The notes beneath the pieces were generated by a model, which was given only the letters and a program-made list of their open reading frames with translations, was not told the origin of the DNA and did not search any database. Made by a program: the position numbers and the translations under genes. DNA of 64,000 nt from the NCBI GenBank assembly GCA_963702995.1, contig OY969783.1, positions 3,100,001 to 3,164,000 on the forward strand. The letters are read 5' to 3'. Below, piece after piece: positions 15,265-25,393 of this stretch. Within the stretch, counting starts at the first letter, position 1. Every line of letters starts with the position of its first letter. The stretch comes from MFD04580-c1 sp963702995. Its GTDB lineage: Bacteria; Planctomycetota; Phycisphaerae; Tepidisphaerales; Tepidisphaeraceae.

Positions 15265-16629
15265 TCAAGACGGCTGTGCGGTTGAGGCGCTGCCGCGTGG
15301 GGAGGTCGGGCGGCGTTCGGCGGGGCGGATGAAGGGGCGCTCCACCGCCAGATGCAGCAGCCAGGCCATGCCGATCACGGCCGGGAGGGTCAGGGCGAAG
15401 AGAAGGGGCGTCCGCGGCGCGTGGTGGTCGGGGGAGCGGGACATGAAGCAACCGGCGATGAACAGGACGATCGGAAAGTGAATGAGGTAAAGGGTATAGG
15501 ACATGTCGCCTAGCCACGTCAGCCGCTCGAGCGGGCGGAGGCGAACGCCGCGCCGCTCCAGCGTGAAGCCGATCGCGATCAGGCCCGAGAACCCTAACCC
15601 CAGCGCGAGGGTGCGGAACAGGTCGTAGACGCCCCGGCCCGCCGGGGGCTTACCCGCCGTGAAGAAAATCAGCAAGGTCAGCGGCATCAGCGCCGCGAAG
15701 GGGATCTTCAGGCGGCCGGCGTAGATGTCCGCCAACAACGCACCGAACCACCAGGCCGGGAAGGCGGTGAAAAGCATGTGCGGCAGTTGCAGGCCCGGAT
15801 AGTCGCGGAACGCTACGCCGATTGCAAAGGCGGCCGCCACGCCGGCGGCGCCGAGCCAGACGCCCCGTTTGCTCAACCACCAGAACAGCGGATAGACGGC
15901 GTAGAACCACCACTCGAACGTCAGCGACCAGAGCGGCGTGTCCGTGCCCCATGTCGGGCGGCTGAAGACGACCGCCGGGTGATGCGAAAAGAACCCCGGC
16001 CCCGGCGGGACGAGCTTGGAATTGGCCAGGAACAGGACGTTCGCCACCAGCGTCCCAGGCTGATAGTTGGGCGTGTAGACCAGGTGGCGAAGGTGCAACG
16101 CCGTGCCGGACTCGTCGTGGTAGATCGGCAGGCCCATCTGGAGCCCGGCCGAATCGACCACCGAAGTGACCACGATCGCGGCGAGCAGCGGCGGGTAGAG
16201 GCGACGGGCCCGCCGCCACATGAAGCCGCCCCACCCGAACGTGGCGGCCGCTCCGCGCGCCTTCAGGTCGCGGGCGTAGCGAAGGTGGATTACGAACCCC
16301 GACAGGACAAAGAAGAAGATGACGGCCGCCGTCGCAAAGCGGAAGAGCAGGACCGTCTGGACCAGCGCTTTCCCCCAAAACCCGGCGTGCCCGCTGCGCG
16401 AGAAGAGGTAGTTTGACGCGTGCCGAATGAAGACGTACAGCGCCGCCAACCCGCGTAGCCCGTTCAAGAAGGCGGTCGGAGGGGAAGAGGAAAGGATGAA
16501 GGATGAAGGTGAAGGATGAAGGGAAGGCGAGGAGGCGGAAACGCCTTGCGACGTTGAAGGCCCGGCGGAAACCTCTGGAGCGGCCGATGACGGCACGGCC
16601 TCCGGCCCGACTTCATCCTTCGCCTTCAT
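15265..16629 (-). CDS. Acyltransferase 3 family membrane protein
   Basis: 454 residues with about ten hydrophobic segments and the family landmarks FLNGLRGLAALYVFIRH (catalytic His of the R-x10-H motif), FFFVLSGFVI and, near the C-terminus, SYTLYLIHFPIVLF. Such enzymes (OafA/NodX type) transfer acyl groups to cell-surface sugars or lipids from the cytoplasmic membrane. The first ~50 residues (Ser/Pro-rich, with HPSPSSF) are translated from one arm of an intergenic GAAGGATGA repeat, so the true start is probably nearer residue 50, just before the FLNGLRG box. The end is Pro/Arg-rich. It lies 39 bases from the tRNA gene. Confidence 0.85.
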   Translation of the reverse strand: MKAKDEVGPEAVPSSAAPEVSAGPSTSQGVSASSPSLHPSPSSFILSSSPPTAFLNGLRGLAALYVFIRHASNYLFSRSGHAGFWGKALVQTVLLFRFATAAVIFFFVLSGFVIHLRYARDLKARGAAATFGWGGFMWRRARRLYPPLLAAIVVTSVVDSAGLQMGLPIYHDESGTALHLRHLVYTPNYQPGTLVANVLFLANSKLVPPGPGFFSHHPAVVFSRPTWGTDTPLWSLTFEWWFYAVYPLFWWLSKRGVWLGAAGVAAAFAIGVAFRDYPGLQLPHMLFTAFPAWWFGALLADIYAGRLKIPFAALMPLTLLIFFTAGKPPAGRGVYDLFRTLALGLGFSGLIAIGFTLERRGVRLRPLERLTWLGDMSYTLYLIHFPIVLFIAGCFMSRSPDHHAPRTPLLFALTLPAVIGMAWLLHLAVERPFIRPAERRPTSPRGSASTAQPS

Positions 16630-16706
16630 CCCTCATCCTTCTCATTCATCCTTCTCATTCGCCTTCATCCTTCAGCCTTATCACTGATCCGCCCTTCATC
16701 CTTGCG
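16487..16706. repeat. Inverted arrays of GAAGGATGA-type repeats
   Basis: Several copies of GGATGAAG occur at about 16487-16530 and several copies of the reverse complement (TTCATCC) at about 16612-16706, forming a large imperfect palindrome. The left arm is inside the annotated 5' end of the acyltransferase. A second locus of the same design lies at 49084-49190. Confidence 0.75.
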
Positions 16707-16710
16707 TTTT

Positions 16711-18141
16711 TTATTGCGGCGGCTCGATCCGGACGGTGTCTTCGCGGCCGGCGCGGTTGACGACGAGGACCACCGCTTCGCGCGGCTTGTCCTTGCGGGC
16801 GGCCTTGTAGAGCGTCTCGAACTGCTGGACGCTTTCGACCGGCTGGCCGTTTAGCTGCAGAACGATGTCGCTGCGCGTGCTGCCGTTGCCTGTGAGGCCG
16901 CCGCTCTGGGCGGAACTCTGCGGGCGGACAAGCGCCACCAGCACGCCCTTGGCGTCTGGCGCCAGGTGGCGCGAATAGCGATCAACAAAGACGGTGTCGC
17001 GGACGGAGAAGCCCAGATCGTCGGCGTAGAAGCGCTTGGCCGTGTTCGCCTGCGGAGGCTGCTGCTCCAACGTGACCTTGATTTCCTGGAGCGGGTCGCC
17101 CTTCTTACGGAGGATCGAAAGCGTGACGTCCTCCCCTTTTTTCATTCGCAGGATCTTGCGCCGCAGGATGCCCGGAAGCTCGCTTGCCTCGTCGCCCCGC
17201 TCGAGCGGTTCGCCGTTCACTTTGACGATGATGTCCCCCTGCTTCAGCCCCGCCTTGGCGGCCGGCGTGTCGGGCAGCACTTCCCCCACCTGGATCGCCG
17301 GCTGGTTGGTTAGGTTATAGACCTCGGCGACATCCTTGTTCAGCCCGGACATCTGGGGGATGCCCATCCACGGAAGCGGCATTGGCGCTCCGGCGGCCGG
17401 CGGGTCTTGCAGGCTCTGAGCGAAGTCGCGCGTGGGGGTGTAGAACTTCGGCGGGTTGTTGATGGCCGCCAGCGCATTATTGGTGTCATTCAGCCAGACA
17501 TTTGTTCCAGACTGCGTCCCAACGAGGCCGATCGCCTTCCCTTTGACGTTGAAAACGGGCGAGCCCAGCGCCGCCAGGCCGCCTCCCTGCACCAGCACCT
17601 GCGGCACCTCGCCACGGAGGGTGGCGGAGATGTTCGATTCCATGAGGTACGTCTTATAGCTGGCGACTTCGGGGAGCATGCCGATTGAGATGACCGTCTC
17701 CCCGATCTTTACCGGCACCTCTTCAAACTTCAGCGGCTTCCATTTGCGGCCGCCCTCCTTGGGGCGAAGGAAGGCGAGGCTGGTGCGCTCGTCGCGACCC
17801 TGGAACACAGCTTCGATCTCCTCAGGCTCTTTATCCTGGTTAGGGATGAGGATCTTGAAATCTTTCATCTGCTCGTCAGGGATGAGCGGGTTGAAGACGG
17901 AAATGGTGCTCATGATGAGCCCGTCCTCGTTGACAACCACTCCGGCGCCCGAGAGTTCGCGCCGATCCAGTTCGTTGGCCCACGTATATTTCACGACCAC
18001 CAGCGACGGGGTCGTTTGCTCATAGAGCTTTTGGGCGACATCGGAGGAAACGGCGGCCATGGTGGGCCCCGTGACGATGCCAAACAACCCCAGGAGGGCG
18101 GCGGCGAGAAGCATGGGCAGAAGGCGGGTCGAACGAGGCAT
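16711..18141 (-). CDS. Catalytically inactive HtrA-like protein with two PDZ domains
   Basis: 476 residues starting at ATG 18141 (GGAG 5 nt upstream), with a signal peptide (MPRSTRLLPMLLAAALLGLFG). The trypsin-like fold is recognisable but the triad is gone. The His strand reads MSTISVFNP, the Asp position is RTSLAFLR, and the GNSGGP box is replaced by GGGLAALGSPVF. Two PDZ domains follow (PAAKAGLKQGDIIVKVNGEP and a second with SDIVLQLNGQPVES). It lies 150 bases downstream of an intact HtrA protease on the same strand, so it may be a partner, chaperone or decoy subunit in the periplasm. Role inferred. Confidence 0.8.
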   Translation of the reverse strand: MPRSTRLLPMLLAAALLGLFGIVTGPTMAAVSSDVAQKLYEQTTPSLVVVKYTWANELDRRELSGAGVVVNEDGLIMSTISVFNPLIPDEQMKDFKILIPNQDKEPEEIEAVFQGRDERTSLAFLRPKEGGRKWKPLKFEEVPVKIGETVISIGMLPEVASYKTYLMESNISATLRGEVPQVLVQGGGLAALGSPVFNVKGKAIGLVGTQSGTNVWLNDTNNALAAINNPPKFYTPTRDFAQSLQDPPAAGAPMPLPWMGIPQMSGLNKDVAEVYNLTNQPAIQVGEVLPDTPAAKAGLKQGDIIVKVNGEPLERGDEASELPGILRRKILRMKKGEDVTLSILRKKGDPLQEIKVTLEQQPPQANTAKRFYADDLGFSVRDTVFVDRYSRHLAPDAKGVLVALVRPQSSAQSGGLTGNGSTRSDIVLQLNGQPVESVQQFETLYKAARKDKPREAVVLVVNRAGREDTVRIEPPQ

Positions 18142-18291
18142 TGCGTCTCCGTGGTTCAAGTTCGATGGGCTACCATGGCGGATAATGAGCGAGCAAGGCG
18201 GCAAATCGGTGAGCCGTCCTTGCGCGAATGTCGGCGGGCAGCCGGCACGCTCGGACATCTCTCCGCGTTTAGGGCTCTAGCGACCCCCGCT

Positions 18292-19788
18292 TCAGTACGA
18301 CACTTTCAGGACAGCCGACTGGCGGCCGCGGCCCCGCTGGATGTCGAGCAGGACCTTGACCTCTTTCCCCTTGGTGGAATCAGCGTACAGCTTGGCGAAG
18401 TCGTCGATCCCTTTGACCGCCTCCCCGTTCACGGCGCGGATCACGTCGCCGGGCAACAGCTCCGCCTTCTGGGCGGGGAAGCCGGGGCTCATGGTTGTCA
18501 CAACGACGCCCTCGGCATCATCGAGCAGCCGCTGATTGGCGTACGCGCGGGTGACTTCCCGCACGGACAGGCCCCATATCTTGAACTCGCGCTCGTCCCC
18601 GACGGCGCCTTGCAGCTTGTCGGTCTTGGCGGTCAGGTGGAGCGTCTCTTTGCCGCGCTTGATGGTGAGGGTGACTTCGGTGCCGATCGGCAGGTCGCCG
18701 ATCATCTTTCGAACGGCCGCGATCTCCTCGGGGAAGCGGACGTTGGTGGGCTTGGCGTTGACGTCGATCAGGATGTCCTGCGTCTTCACGCCAGCCTTGG
18801 CGGCCGGTGAGTTGCGATCGACGCTGTTGACCAGGACGCCCTTGTTGATGTCGATGTCATAGAACGTCTCCAGGTCCTGCAGGGGCTTGAGGTCGATGCC
18901 CAGGTCGCTTCGGTCCACCCGGCCTTTGCGGTCGGCGGTCGCGGTGGCGAGGATCTTTTCGATCACCTCGCGCGCCGTGTCGATCGGGACGGCGAAGTTC
19001 AGGTTCTGGCCGCCGCCGCGCGTGTTGATGCCAATCACCTTCCCCGTCATATCCACCAGTGGCCCGCCGGAATTGCCGGGGTTGATCGGCGTGTCCATCT
19101 GGATCCAGTTGGCGAAGATGCCGGTCTCGTGCTCGTCGATGCTCATCCGCTCGGGGTAGAAGGTGCGCTCGGTGTTGGAGACGACGCCGAGCGTCATCGT
19201 GCGTGCCAGCCCAAACGGCGTGCCGACGGCCATCACGTCCTGCCCGGGGATGAGGTTCTTGCTCTCCCCCAGAACGGCCGGTTTGAAATCGACGTTCTTG
19301 CGCTTCACCTCGTCCATATCCATCTGGACGATCGCCAGGTCGGTCCAGTGATCGTCGCCGATCAGGCGGCCGTGGACACGCTCCTTATTAAAGAGCGTCA
19401 CATAGATCTCGGCCGCCCGGCCGGCGACATGGTAGTTGGTCAGGATGCGCCCCTGGGCGTCGATGATCACGCCAGAGCCGATGCCCCGCTGGAGCGAGCG
19501 CTTCCCCTCGGTGTAAATTTCCTGGGCGACGTCGAGCCGGACGACGGCCGGGAAGATCTGTCCGGTGACGGCGACCACCGCCTGCGGCGTCGCCGGCGGG
19601 AAGGGGTCGGAGCGGTTCTTCGCCCCACCGCCGACGGAGGGGTGCGTGCTGGTCAGCGGCGCATCCGGCTTGACGGCCTTCACGGGGTTTGACTGGGGCT
19701 CTGTCGCCGTGGCGCCGGAGAGTCTTTCGAGCTCGTCCGCAACCGCCGATCGCGCACCGGCCATCGGTGAGAACAGAGCGGCCAGCAA
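18292..19788 (-). CDS. HtrA/DegP-type periplasmic serine protease
   Basis: 498 residues with all three catalytic positions visible: His in LTNYHVAG, Asp in HWTDLAIVQ and Ser in GNSGGP. Two PDZ domains follow (SPAAKAGVKTQDILIDVNAKP and PGDVIRAVNGEAVKG). It should degrade or refold damaged envelope proteins. The listed start is a TTG that gives an incomplete signal peptide. Upstream codons in the same frame read as a good one (RRPRATLAVAALLLAALF), and an ATG at 19835 would join them if one base is missing near 19830. I therefore suspect a one-base error at the 5' end. The inactive paralogue follows downstream. Confidence 0.9.
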   Translation of the reverse strand: MLAALFSPMAGARSAVADELERLSGATATEPQSNPVKAVKPDAPLTSTHPSVGGGAKNRSDPFPPATPQAVVAVTGQIFPAVVRLDVAQEIYTEGKRSLQRGIGSGVIIDAQGRILTNYHVAGRAAEIYVTLFNKERVHGRLIGDDHWTDLAIVQMDMDEVKRKNVDFKPAVLGESKNLIPGQDVMAVGTPFGLARTMTLGVVSNTERTFYPERMSIDEHETGIFANWIQMDTPINPGNSGGPLVDMTGKVIGINTRGGGQNLNFAVPIDTAREVIEKILATATADRKGRVDRSDLGIDLKPLQDLETFYDIDINKGVLVNSVDRNSPAAKAGVKTQDILIDVNAKPTNVRFPEEIAAVRKMIGDLPIGTEVTLTIKRGKETLHLTAKTDKLQGAVGDEREFKIWGLSVREVTRAYANQRLLDDAEGVVVTTMSPGFPAQKAELLPGDVIRAVNGEAVKGIDDFAKLYADSTKGKEVKVLLDIQRGRGRQSAVLKVSY

Positions 19789-19835
19789 AAGCGCCGCGAC
19801 CGCCAGTGTTGCCCGCGGTCGCCGACACCGGGCAT

Positions 19836-20233
19836 GGCGGTCGGCGGTAACGGAGCTGGCCGCCCCGGCGCCCCCGGGCAGGCGCCCCGCTCTGTGATGG
19901 TGGTTTGGCCGCGCGACTTGGTCGTATCCAAAGCGACTCCGATCGTGTTTTTCCCCGACTCGGCCGCGGCGACGCGCCCCGGCGCAGTTTACCGGCTACA
20001 CCGCCGGCTTGCCCCTGGGACGTGCATCGCCGCGGTAGACCGATATGAATCATATCGGCGAATGGCCGCGGCGATGACCCCGGCGAAAGTTTTCACGCCG
20101 GCGCGTGTACGCCGGTGCCGCGCGCTACTGAACATGCGCGAAGCCGATGGGCGCCGCAACCTCGGTCGTCGGGGCCGCGACGCCCAAGCGTCCGCCGTCG
20201 CGTCCCGCAACCCTCCATCAGGATCAAACGCTC
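19836..20233. other. Intergenic region between divergent genes
   Basis: About 400 bases between the HtrA gene (minus) and the RdgC-like gene (plus). It should contain divergent promoters. No hairpin, RNA or recognisable operator was seen. Confidence 0.35.
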
Positions 20234-21430
20234 ATGGGCTTTGCCTCGGGATCTGTTTCTTTCCGTCGCTTTGCCGTCGTCGGCAAGGCCCCCAAGTCGA
20301 TCGACCAGGAGATGCTCGACGCCCTGGCGGGCCTGGCGCTCAAGCCCGGCGAGTTCGGCGTCCCCGAAGAGGAAGAGTACGGCTGGTCGGGCGGGCGGCA
20401 CGTGTTTGATGCCGCCTTCAGCTTCGAGCACAACGTCTTCGGCGACGCCCTTCACTTCGCGCTCCGCATCGACACGAACAAAGTGCCCGGCGAACTGAAG
20501 AAGGCGTTCCAGATCATGGAAGAAGAGGCGGTTGCCGCCGCGAACCCGTCCGGGTTCATCAGCAAGAGCCAGAAGAAGGATGTGAAAGAGTCGATCCGGT
20601 CCAAGGTTGACGAGGAGCTGCGCAGCGGCAAGTACCGGCGCAGCAAGTTGCTCCCCATCCTGTGGGACCTCCCGTCGAAGACGCTTTACTGTGCGGCCGG
20701 CGACGCGGCTTTCGAGAAACTGGCGGAACTGTTCGAGCGGACGTTCGAAAAGGCCGGCTTGCGGCTCGAGCCGCTCACCTCGGGCAGCATCGCCGCCCGC
20801 CTGCTCGAACCCCGCGGCCGCAAGCGCGATTATGAAGACGTGAAGCCGACCCGCTTCGTCATTGGCCCGGAAGGGGACAGCATTTTCCCCGACTACCCGT
20901 GGACCGCCAAAGGACCCGAGCCGAAGGACTTCCTCGGCAACGAGTTCCTTCTCTGGCTCTGGCACGAGGCGGACAACCGCAAGGGCGTGATCGAGACCGA
21001 GGAATCCGGCGATGTGACGATCTACATCGACCGCTCGCTCGACCTCGACTGCGCCTACGGCCAGACTGGCAGAGATGGGCTCCGCGGGGACGGCCCCAGC
21101 CGCATGCCTGAGGCCCGCGACGGGCTCCGGTCGGGGAAGATGCCGCGCAAGGCCGGGCTGGTGCTGGACATCAACCGCCAGCAGTTCTCACTGACGATCA
21201 ACGCCGAATCGCTCGCGATCGGCGGCGCCAAGCTTCCGGATGTCGAGGACGCCGAATCGCCGCGCGTCCTGTTCGAAGAACGCGTCGCCATGCTGCGCGA
21301 CCTGTGCAAGGGGATCGATGCGATGTTCGACACCTTCCTCAAGCTCCGCGCCGGCTCGGGCTGGGAAGGGCAAACGAGCACGATCCGCCGCTGGATCAAC
21401 CAGCCGAGCAAGGCGAGCGCGGCCGCCTGA
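20234..21430 (+). CDS. RdgC-like protein
   Basis: 398 residues from ATG 20234. The layout fits RdgC, a ring-shaped DNA-binding protein that modulates recombination: an N-terminal FRRF strand, a GWSGG turn, LHFALRIDTNKVPGELKKAF, then a basic helix resembling the RdgC LKDEV segment (KSQKKDVKESIRSKVDEEL), and KTLYCAAGDAAFEKLAELF matching the second domain. It is longer than Escherichia coli RdgC (about 300 aa) and divergent, so the assignment is moderate. A longer frame begins at 20147, but its extra residues look non-coding. Confidence 0.6.
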   Translation: MGFASGSVSFRRFAVVGKAPKSIDQEMLDALAGLALKPGEFGVPEEEEYGWSGGRHVFDAAFSFEHNVFGDALHFALRIDTNKVPGELKKAFQIMEEEAVAAANPSGFISKSQKKDVKESIRSKVDEELRSGKYRRSKLLPILWDLPSKTLYCAAGDAAFEKLAELFERTFEKAGLRLEPLTSGSIAARLLEPRGRKRDYEDVKPTRFVIGPEGDSIFPDYPWTAKGPEPKDFLGNEFLLWLWHEADNRKGVIETEESGDVTIYIDRSLDLDCAYGQTGRDGLRGDGPSRMPEARDGLRSGKMPRKAGLVLDINRQQFSLTINAESLAIGGAKLPDVEDAESPRVLFEERVAMLRDLCKGIDAMFDTFLKLRAGSGWEGQTSTIRRWINQPSKASAAA

Positions 21431-21570
21431 CGATCATCAACCGCCCGCGATGCCTTCGGCCGCGCGAAGTCCCTCAACCCTGGGGCCGCCGAATCGCGCC
21501 ATCCATCGCGCCTTTCGGTAACGCCCGCAGGGCGTCATGAGAGCGTGAGGAACAAAGCCGAGATGCGAGA

Positions 21571-22522
21571 CTATTGCTGTAGCCACACGGGGACGAGGTC
21601 GGCGGGGAACGTGTCGCCCTCCAGGGTGACGGCGTACGCCAGGTGGAACGTCATGGACCGCTCGGCCGCTCTCTTGCTGACCGTCATCGCCATCCACATC
21701 CACGTAGGCTCACACTCGGGGAAAAGGTCGCGCTTCCCCGCGCAGGTAGAAGTAGGTCGTCTTTTTCGCCGCATCCTTGAAGTCGTCCGCGGAGAAGGTC
21801 ATGGTCATCTTCGGGACATAACCGCGATCCGGCGCGCGGGCCGGCCGCGTGTCGGGGGTGACGGCGATTTCACTGTTGTATTCTTTTCCCGAGAAAACCC
21901 GAACGTCCCATGGGCCCGCATCAACCGTGCCTTGAGGCGACGTGACGGGATAGATCAGGAAATTGCCCTCGCCCACCGAAGGGGACCGGGTAGCGTAATG
22001 GCACGGCAGATCGAACCCCACTGAAAAGTCATCGATCTTCAGCTTCTCCGTAAGCGTGCGAGTGAAGGCGCGCCTCCGGCCCACACGCCACATGAGAAGT
22101 TGAACGGGGTGGCGTTCGTCGTACTTGAACTCCACGCCCGCCACATTAAACGTCGGGATATAGTCGAGATATGGAACCTGCATCCGGGGATCGTCATAGC
22201 CATCCTTCCTTTTGGGGCCGAATTGGAAATGTCGTCCCCCATAAGGCCCCACTGCGACCTTCCCGTGAGAGTCGGATTGCGCACGCACATCGCGCGTTCG
22301 CACGTCGCCGGCTCCGATTCGCGACAGAGATTTAACAGCGATTTTGCAATGGAACGTCACGTCCGGAATTGGGTTGTCGTCCTGGTCAACGACGATCCCG
22401 GCGAAGCGCACGGGGACGTTCCCGCTCAGTCGCTCGGCGGTCGGAAGCAGCGCAAAATAGCCGAGCCCCAAAACGATCGGGACAATCGTCATGAACATGA
22501 TCGCCTTTCTTCTTCTGGGCAT
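21571..22522 (-). CDS. Membrane-anchored hypothetical protein, frameshifted
   Basis: The start at ATG 22522 gives an N-terminal membrane anchor (RRKAIMFMTIVPIVLGLGYF) followed by an Ig-like region with VVDQDDNPIPDVTFHC, a carboxypeptidase-regulatory-type beta-sandwich. The frame ends at 21710 (FYLRGEARPFPRV), but a neighbouring frame continues smoothly from LFPECEPTWMWMAMTV to the stop at 21571. The break is in a C/T run near 21720-21730. Restored, the protein would be about 316 residues. I do not recognise a family. Probably exported and anchored. Confidence 0.55.
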
Positions 22523-22699
22523 TTATTTCACTCTAGCCGTCATCATCCAGACGACGATCGCACCGTTTTCCAGTACATTTAACGGATCATGCTGGTGGAA
22601 TTGAACTGCGCACTGTGATTGGAAGACAGACCTGTAAAACCGAAATTACTCCCGAGGTCCAGTTCGTTACGCCGGACAGTTGCCCGGCTATCGGCCGCC

Positions 22700-23545
22700 A
22701 TGCCTTCGCCGCCGCTTATCGCACGCCCCGCCCGCTCGTCAGCCCCGCGGCGAGGATCGTCCCGCGGCGCGTGGACGATCGTCGGGATCTTCGCGCTGGG
22801 CCTTACCGTCGCGGCGGGGCTCTTCCTGGCGCCGACCGCCGTCTCGCCAACCGCGCCGCCGGGGTTGCCCTTGGGATTCCCCGATCGCCCCCTCCGCCTA
22901 ATTTTTTACGACTTCGACGCCGCCGACCGTAACCCCGATCAGGCCGTTGCGGAATTGAAGGAACTGGCGGCCGGGCCGACGGCGGCCGACATCTTGTGCG
23001 CATCGGGGATCGAAGCCGACGCCGTCCCGCTCCTGGCGACCGCGCTCGACATGCGGGCGAGTTACTTCCCGCAACTCTTTCAGAGGTTGCCGCGCTTGCC
23101 CGGGTCGGCCGAGACGACCGGCGTCTGCATTCTCTCCCGCTACCCGCTCTATGATGCCCGCGGCTTGCGAGTGGACCGGCACAAAGGGTTTGGCGTCGCG
23201 GCAGTCGTGGTGGCGGGCGGCCGCAAGTTCGAGGTGGTCTGCCTGCGCCCGGCTTCACTCTCGGCTGACGATGCGAAGCAGTACATGGTTGATGCCGTGC
23301 GACGCGAAGCGGCCGCGGCGCCTCTGCTGGCGGTCGGGACCTTCGACCCGCAGTTGGAGTCGGAGTTGATGCGTGTGGCCGGTCTGGTTCGAGTGGGATC
23401 GCTGCCGGACACGCTCCCTTCGCAAGGCGGACAGCTTCGGATCATCGGAAGCCCGGGCTGGATGGCGGGCAATGTTCGGCCGATCCCAGGGGAGTCGCAA
23501 CGGCCGCGAGGCATCCAGGTCCAACTCCTGCCCGGCATTCGCTGA
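22700..23545 (+). CDS. Membrane-anchored endonuclease/exonuclease/phosphatase-like protein
   Basis: 281 residues from ATG 22700; a TTG at 22619 would add 27. One membrane segment (WTIVGIFALGLTVAAGLFL) is followed by a domain with DILCASGIEADAVPLLATAL, TGVCILSRYPLYDA and a LLAVGTFDPQ strand. These resemble the D-E-x-Q, G-x-A/I-L-L-S and G-D-F-N strands of the EEP superfamily. Several catalytic residues are not obvious, so it may be degenerate or a distant relative. It is divergent from the frameshifted gene upstream. Confidence 0.45.
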   Translation: MPSPPLIARPARSSAPRRGSSRGAWTIVGIFALGLTVAAGLFLAPTAVSPTAPPGLPLGFPDRPLRLIFYDFDAADRNPDQAVAELKELAAGPTAADILCASGIEADAVPLLATALDMRASYFPQLFQRLPRLPGSAETTGVCILSRYPLYDARGLRVDRHKGFGVAAVVVAGGRKFEVVCLRPASLSADDAKQYMVDAVRREAAAAPLLAVGTFDPQLESELMRVAGLVRVGSLPDTLPSQGGQLRIIGSPGWMAGNVRPIPGESQRPRGIQVQLLPGIR

Positions 23546-25294
23546 TCAAGGCGTCAGGAGATGCGCGCGAATCAGTTCGGCCGACAGGGGCGATGTGGGG
23601 TGAGCCGTCCCGGCGGCGAAGGCTTGTTTGCCTGCGATTGCCGCACGCGCGTCGCGCAGGAGCGCATCCCGCGTCCGCCCCGCGGCGCGGACGACCGGCC
23701 GGGCGGCCGCGTCGATCGGATGAGCGTCGCGCGCGGGCCACGCGTGCAGGAGCGCCTCCGGCTTCGGCGACGATCCGCTGCAATGCTGCCCGTGACTCGA
23801 CGAGCCCCTTCGCCTGTGCGGCGAACGGCTCGAGGCCAGCCCACCCCTCGCCAAAGAACGTCACCGGGACGCCAGCGTTCATCAGCACCCGCGCCACGCC
23901 CTGCATGTAGGCTGGCGTGATAAGGCGATCGATGAAGAGCGCCCGATCCAGCCCCTCGTCGGGGACGTCGTAACGGCGCAGCGCCTGGGAGAAGTAGGCC
24001 GACGCGTCATCACCGAGAATGAAGGGATCGGAGGTGAGTTCATCCCGGATCGAGTTCCAGAGCAGGAGATGGCTCGAAAAGTCGGCGAGCCCTTCGGGCG
24101 GCTCCAGGTCGCGGGTATCGGCGATCAGGGCTAGAGATTGGGCACGCGCCGATCCTTCCGGAGCGGTGGCCGCCAGGGGCGCGGCCGCCGACGGGGCCTG
24201 AGATCGGGCCATCGGGCCACCGCGACGCGGTCGGCCGGCCAGCCGGCCTCAATCGCGCGGGTTCGCCATGCGGCATCGGCCACCAGAAGGCGATCGCCCG
24301 CTCCGGCCGGCACAAAGGCGGGCAGCCGGGGCGTGGTGACCCAGGTCAGCCACGGCATCGCCAGCGGCAACAGGTCGGGCAGATCGGATCGAGCGGTGTT
24401 GGCGGTGACCAGAGCGTCACACGACTGAACGGCGTGCAGCAGTGCCAGCGGCGATGAGCTGATCGGCTGGTCGGAGTCGATCAGGCGGACCTGTTTCTCC
24501 TGCCCTGCCGACTGACTCACAAGTACAGCCGCCAATGCCTGCGCCGCATCATCCCATAGTCGAAAGTGCGACCCAGTGACAACGCAGAGCCGAAACGCGG
24601 CGGGAGATTTAGGGGGCGCTGAGGGCGGGCGCCATCCGTCACGCAGGCCGGTCAGAAGCGCCGCACGGCGCGACACGACCGCGCTGAAGACTTCCTGCGA
24701 CGTGGCGATCAACGGCTCCAGCGCGGTCGGGTCGCTTACGGGCATGCGAATGAACTGGGCGGGCGTCGGCAGGCCGGGAAGTTGGTCGTATAGGTCGCGC
24801 AGCGCGTTCGCCCAATCCGGACCGGCCGCGAACCAAAGGCGGCTTTCCCGGATCGCGGTGGACAGATCCTCGCAAACGAGCAGCACGGCGAGCGCTCTTT
24901 GGTCCGGCTCAATCGTAATGACGGCGCGGCGCTCCAGGCGATCGAGCGCCTCTCGAACGGCGGCCGCATAGGGCGGAGCGAGAAAGCAGGCGACGACGCC
25001 GTGTCGTTCCAGCTTCGCCAGGATCAACTGACTGACCCGCGCCGGAAGTGAACAACCTGCCCACCAGGCGTTGTCGGCCGTCATCACCGTCAACGCGCCG
25101 TCGCGTCCGAAGACAGGCGTAACGTCGAAAGGGTAGATGAGCTGTTGCGCCAGGCGAGGCTGCGAGCGCTTTAGAGCGGAGATGTTTGCCGCCCAATTCG
25201 CCTCGGCCGCCGCGTCTGCGAGGGTTCGCCCTCCTCCTGAGGAAGCGATGGAGCGGCTTTGACCGCTCTCGAGCTTGATTGCAGTAATGGCCAC
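23546..25294 (-). pseudogene. Glycosyltransferase-like protein, two frameshifts
   Basis: Three consecutive frames together read as one protein of about 580 residues. The first runs from 25294 to about 24195 (ending with WPADRVAVARWPDLRP), the second to about 23760 (SSHLLLWNSIRDELTSDPF, PVTFFGEGWAGLEPF), the third to the stop at 23546 (EALLHAWPARDAHPIDAA). The breaks fall in a G4/C4 run (24193-24196) and at about 23755-23762. The middle DALVTANTARSDLP and the FGEGW stretch recall CgeB-like glycosyltransferases, but this is tentative. It is either a decayed gene or one carrying two sequence errors. Confidence 0.45.
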
Positions 25295-25347
25295 AGTGGT
25301 TTATCGGCCTCTCCGCCGGAACGGATCAGCCAACGTCCGCGAGAAAC

Positions 25348-25391
25348 GGGGAGTCTCCCCTTTCTTGGGCGGCGGAAACGGGGAGGCTCCC
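25348..25391. repeat. Copy of GGGGAGxCTCCC intergenic palindrome
   Basis: GGGGAGTCTCCCC at the left and GGGGAGGCTCCCG at the right are separated by about 20 bases. It shares its core with the longer palindrome at 26103-26141. Together the two flank the DUF1080 gene. Confidence 0.65.
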
Positions 25392-25393
25392 GT

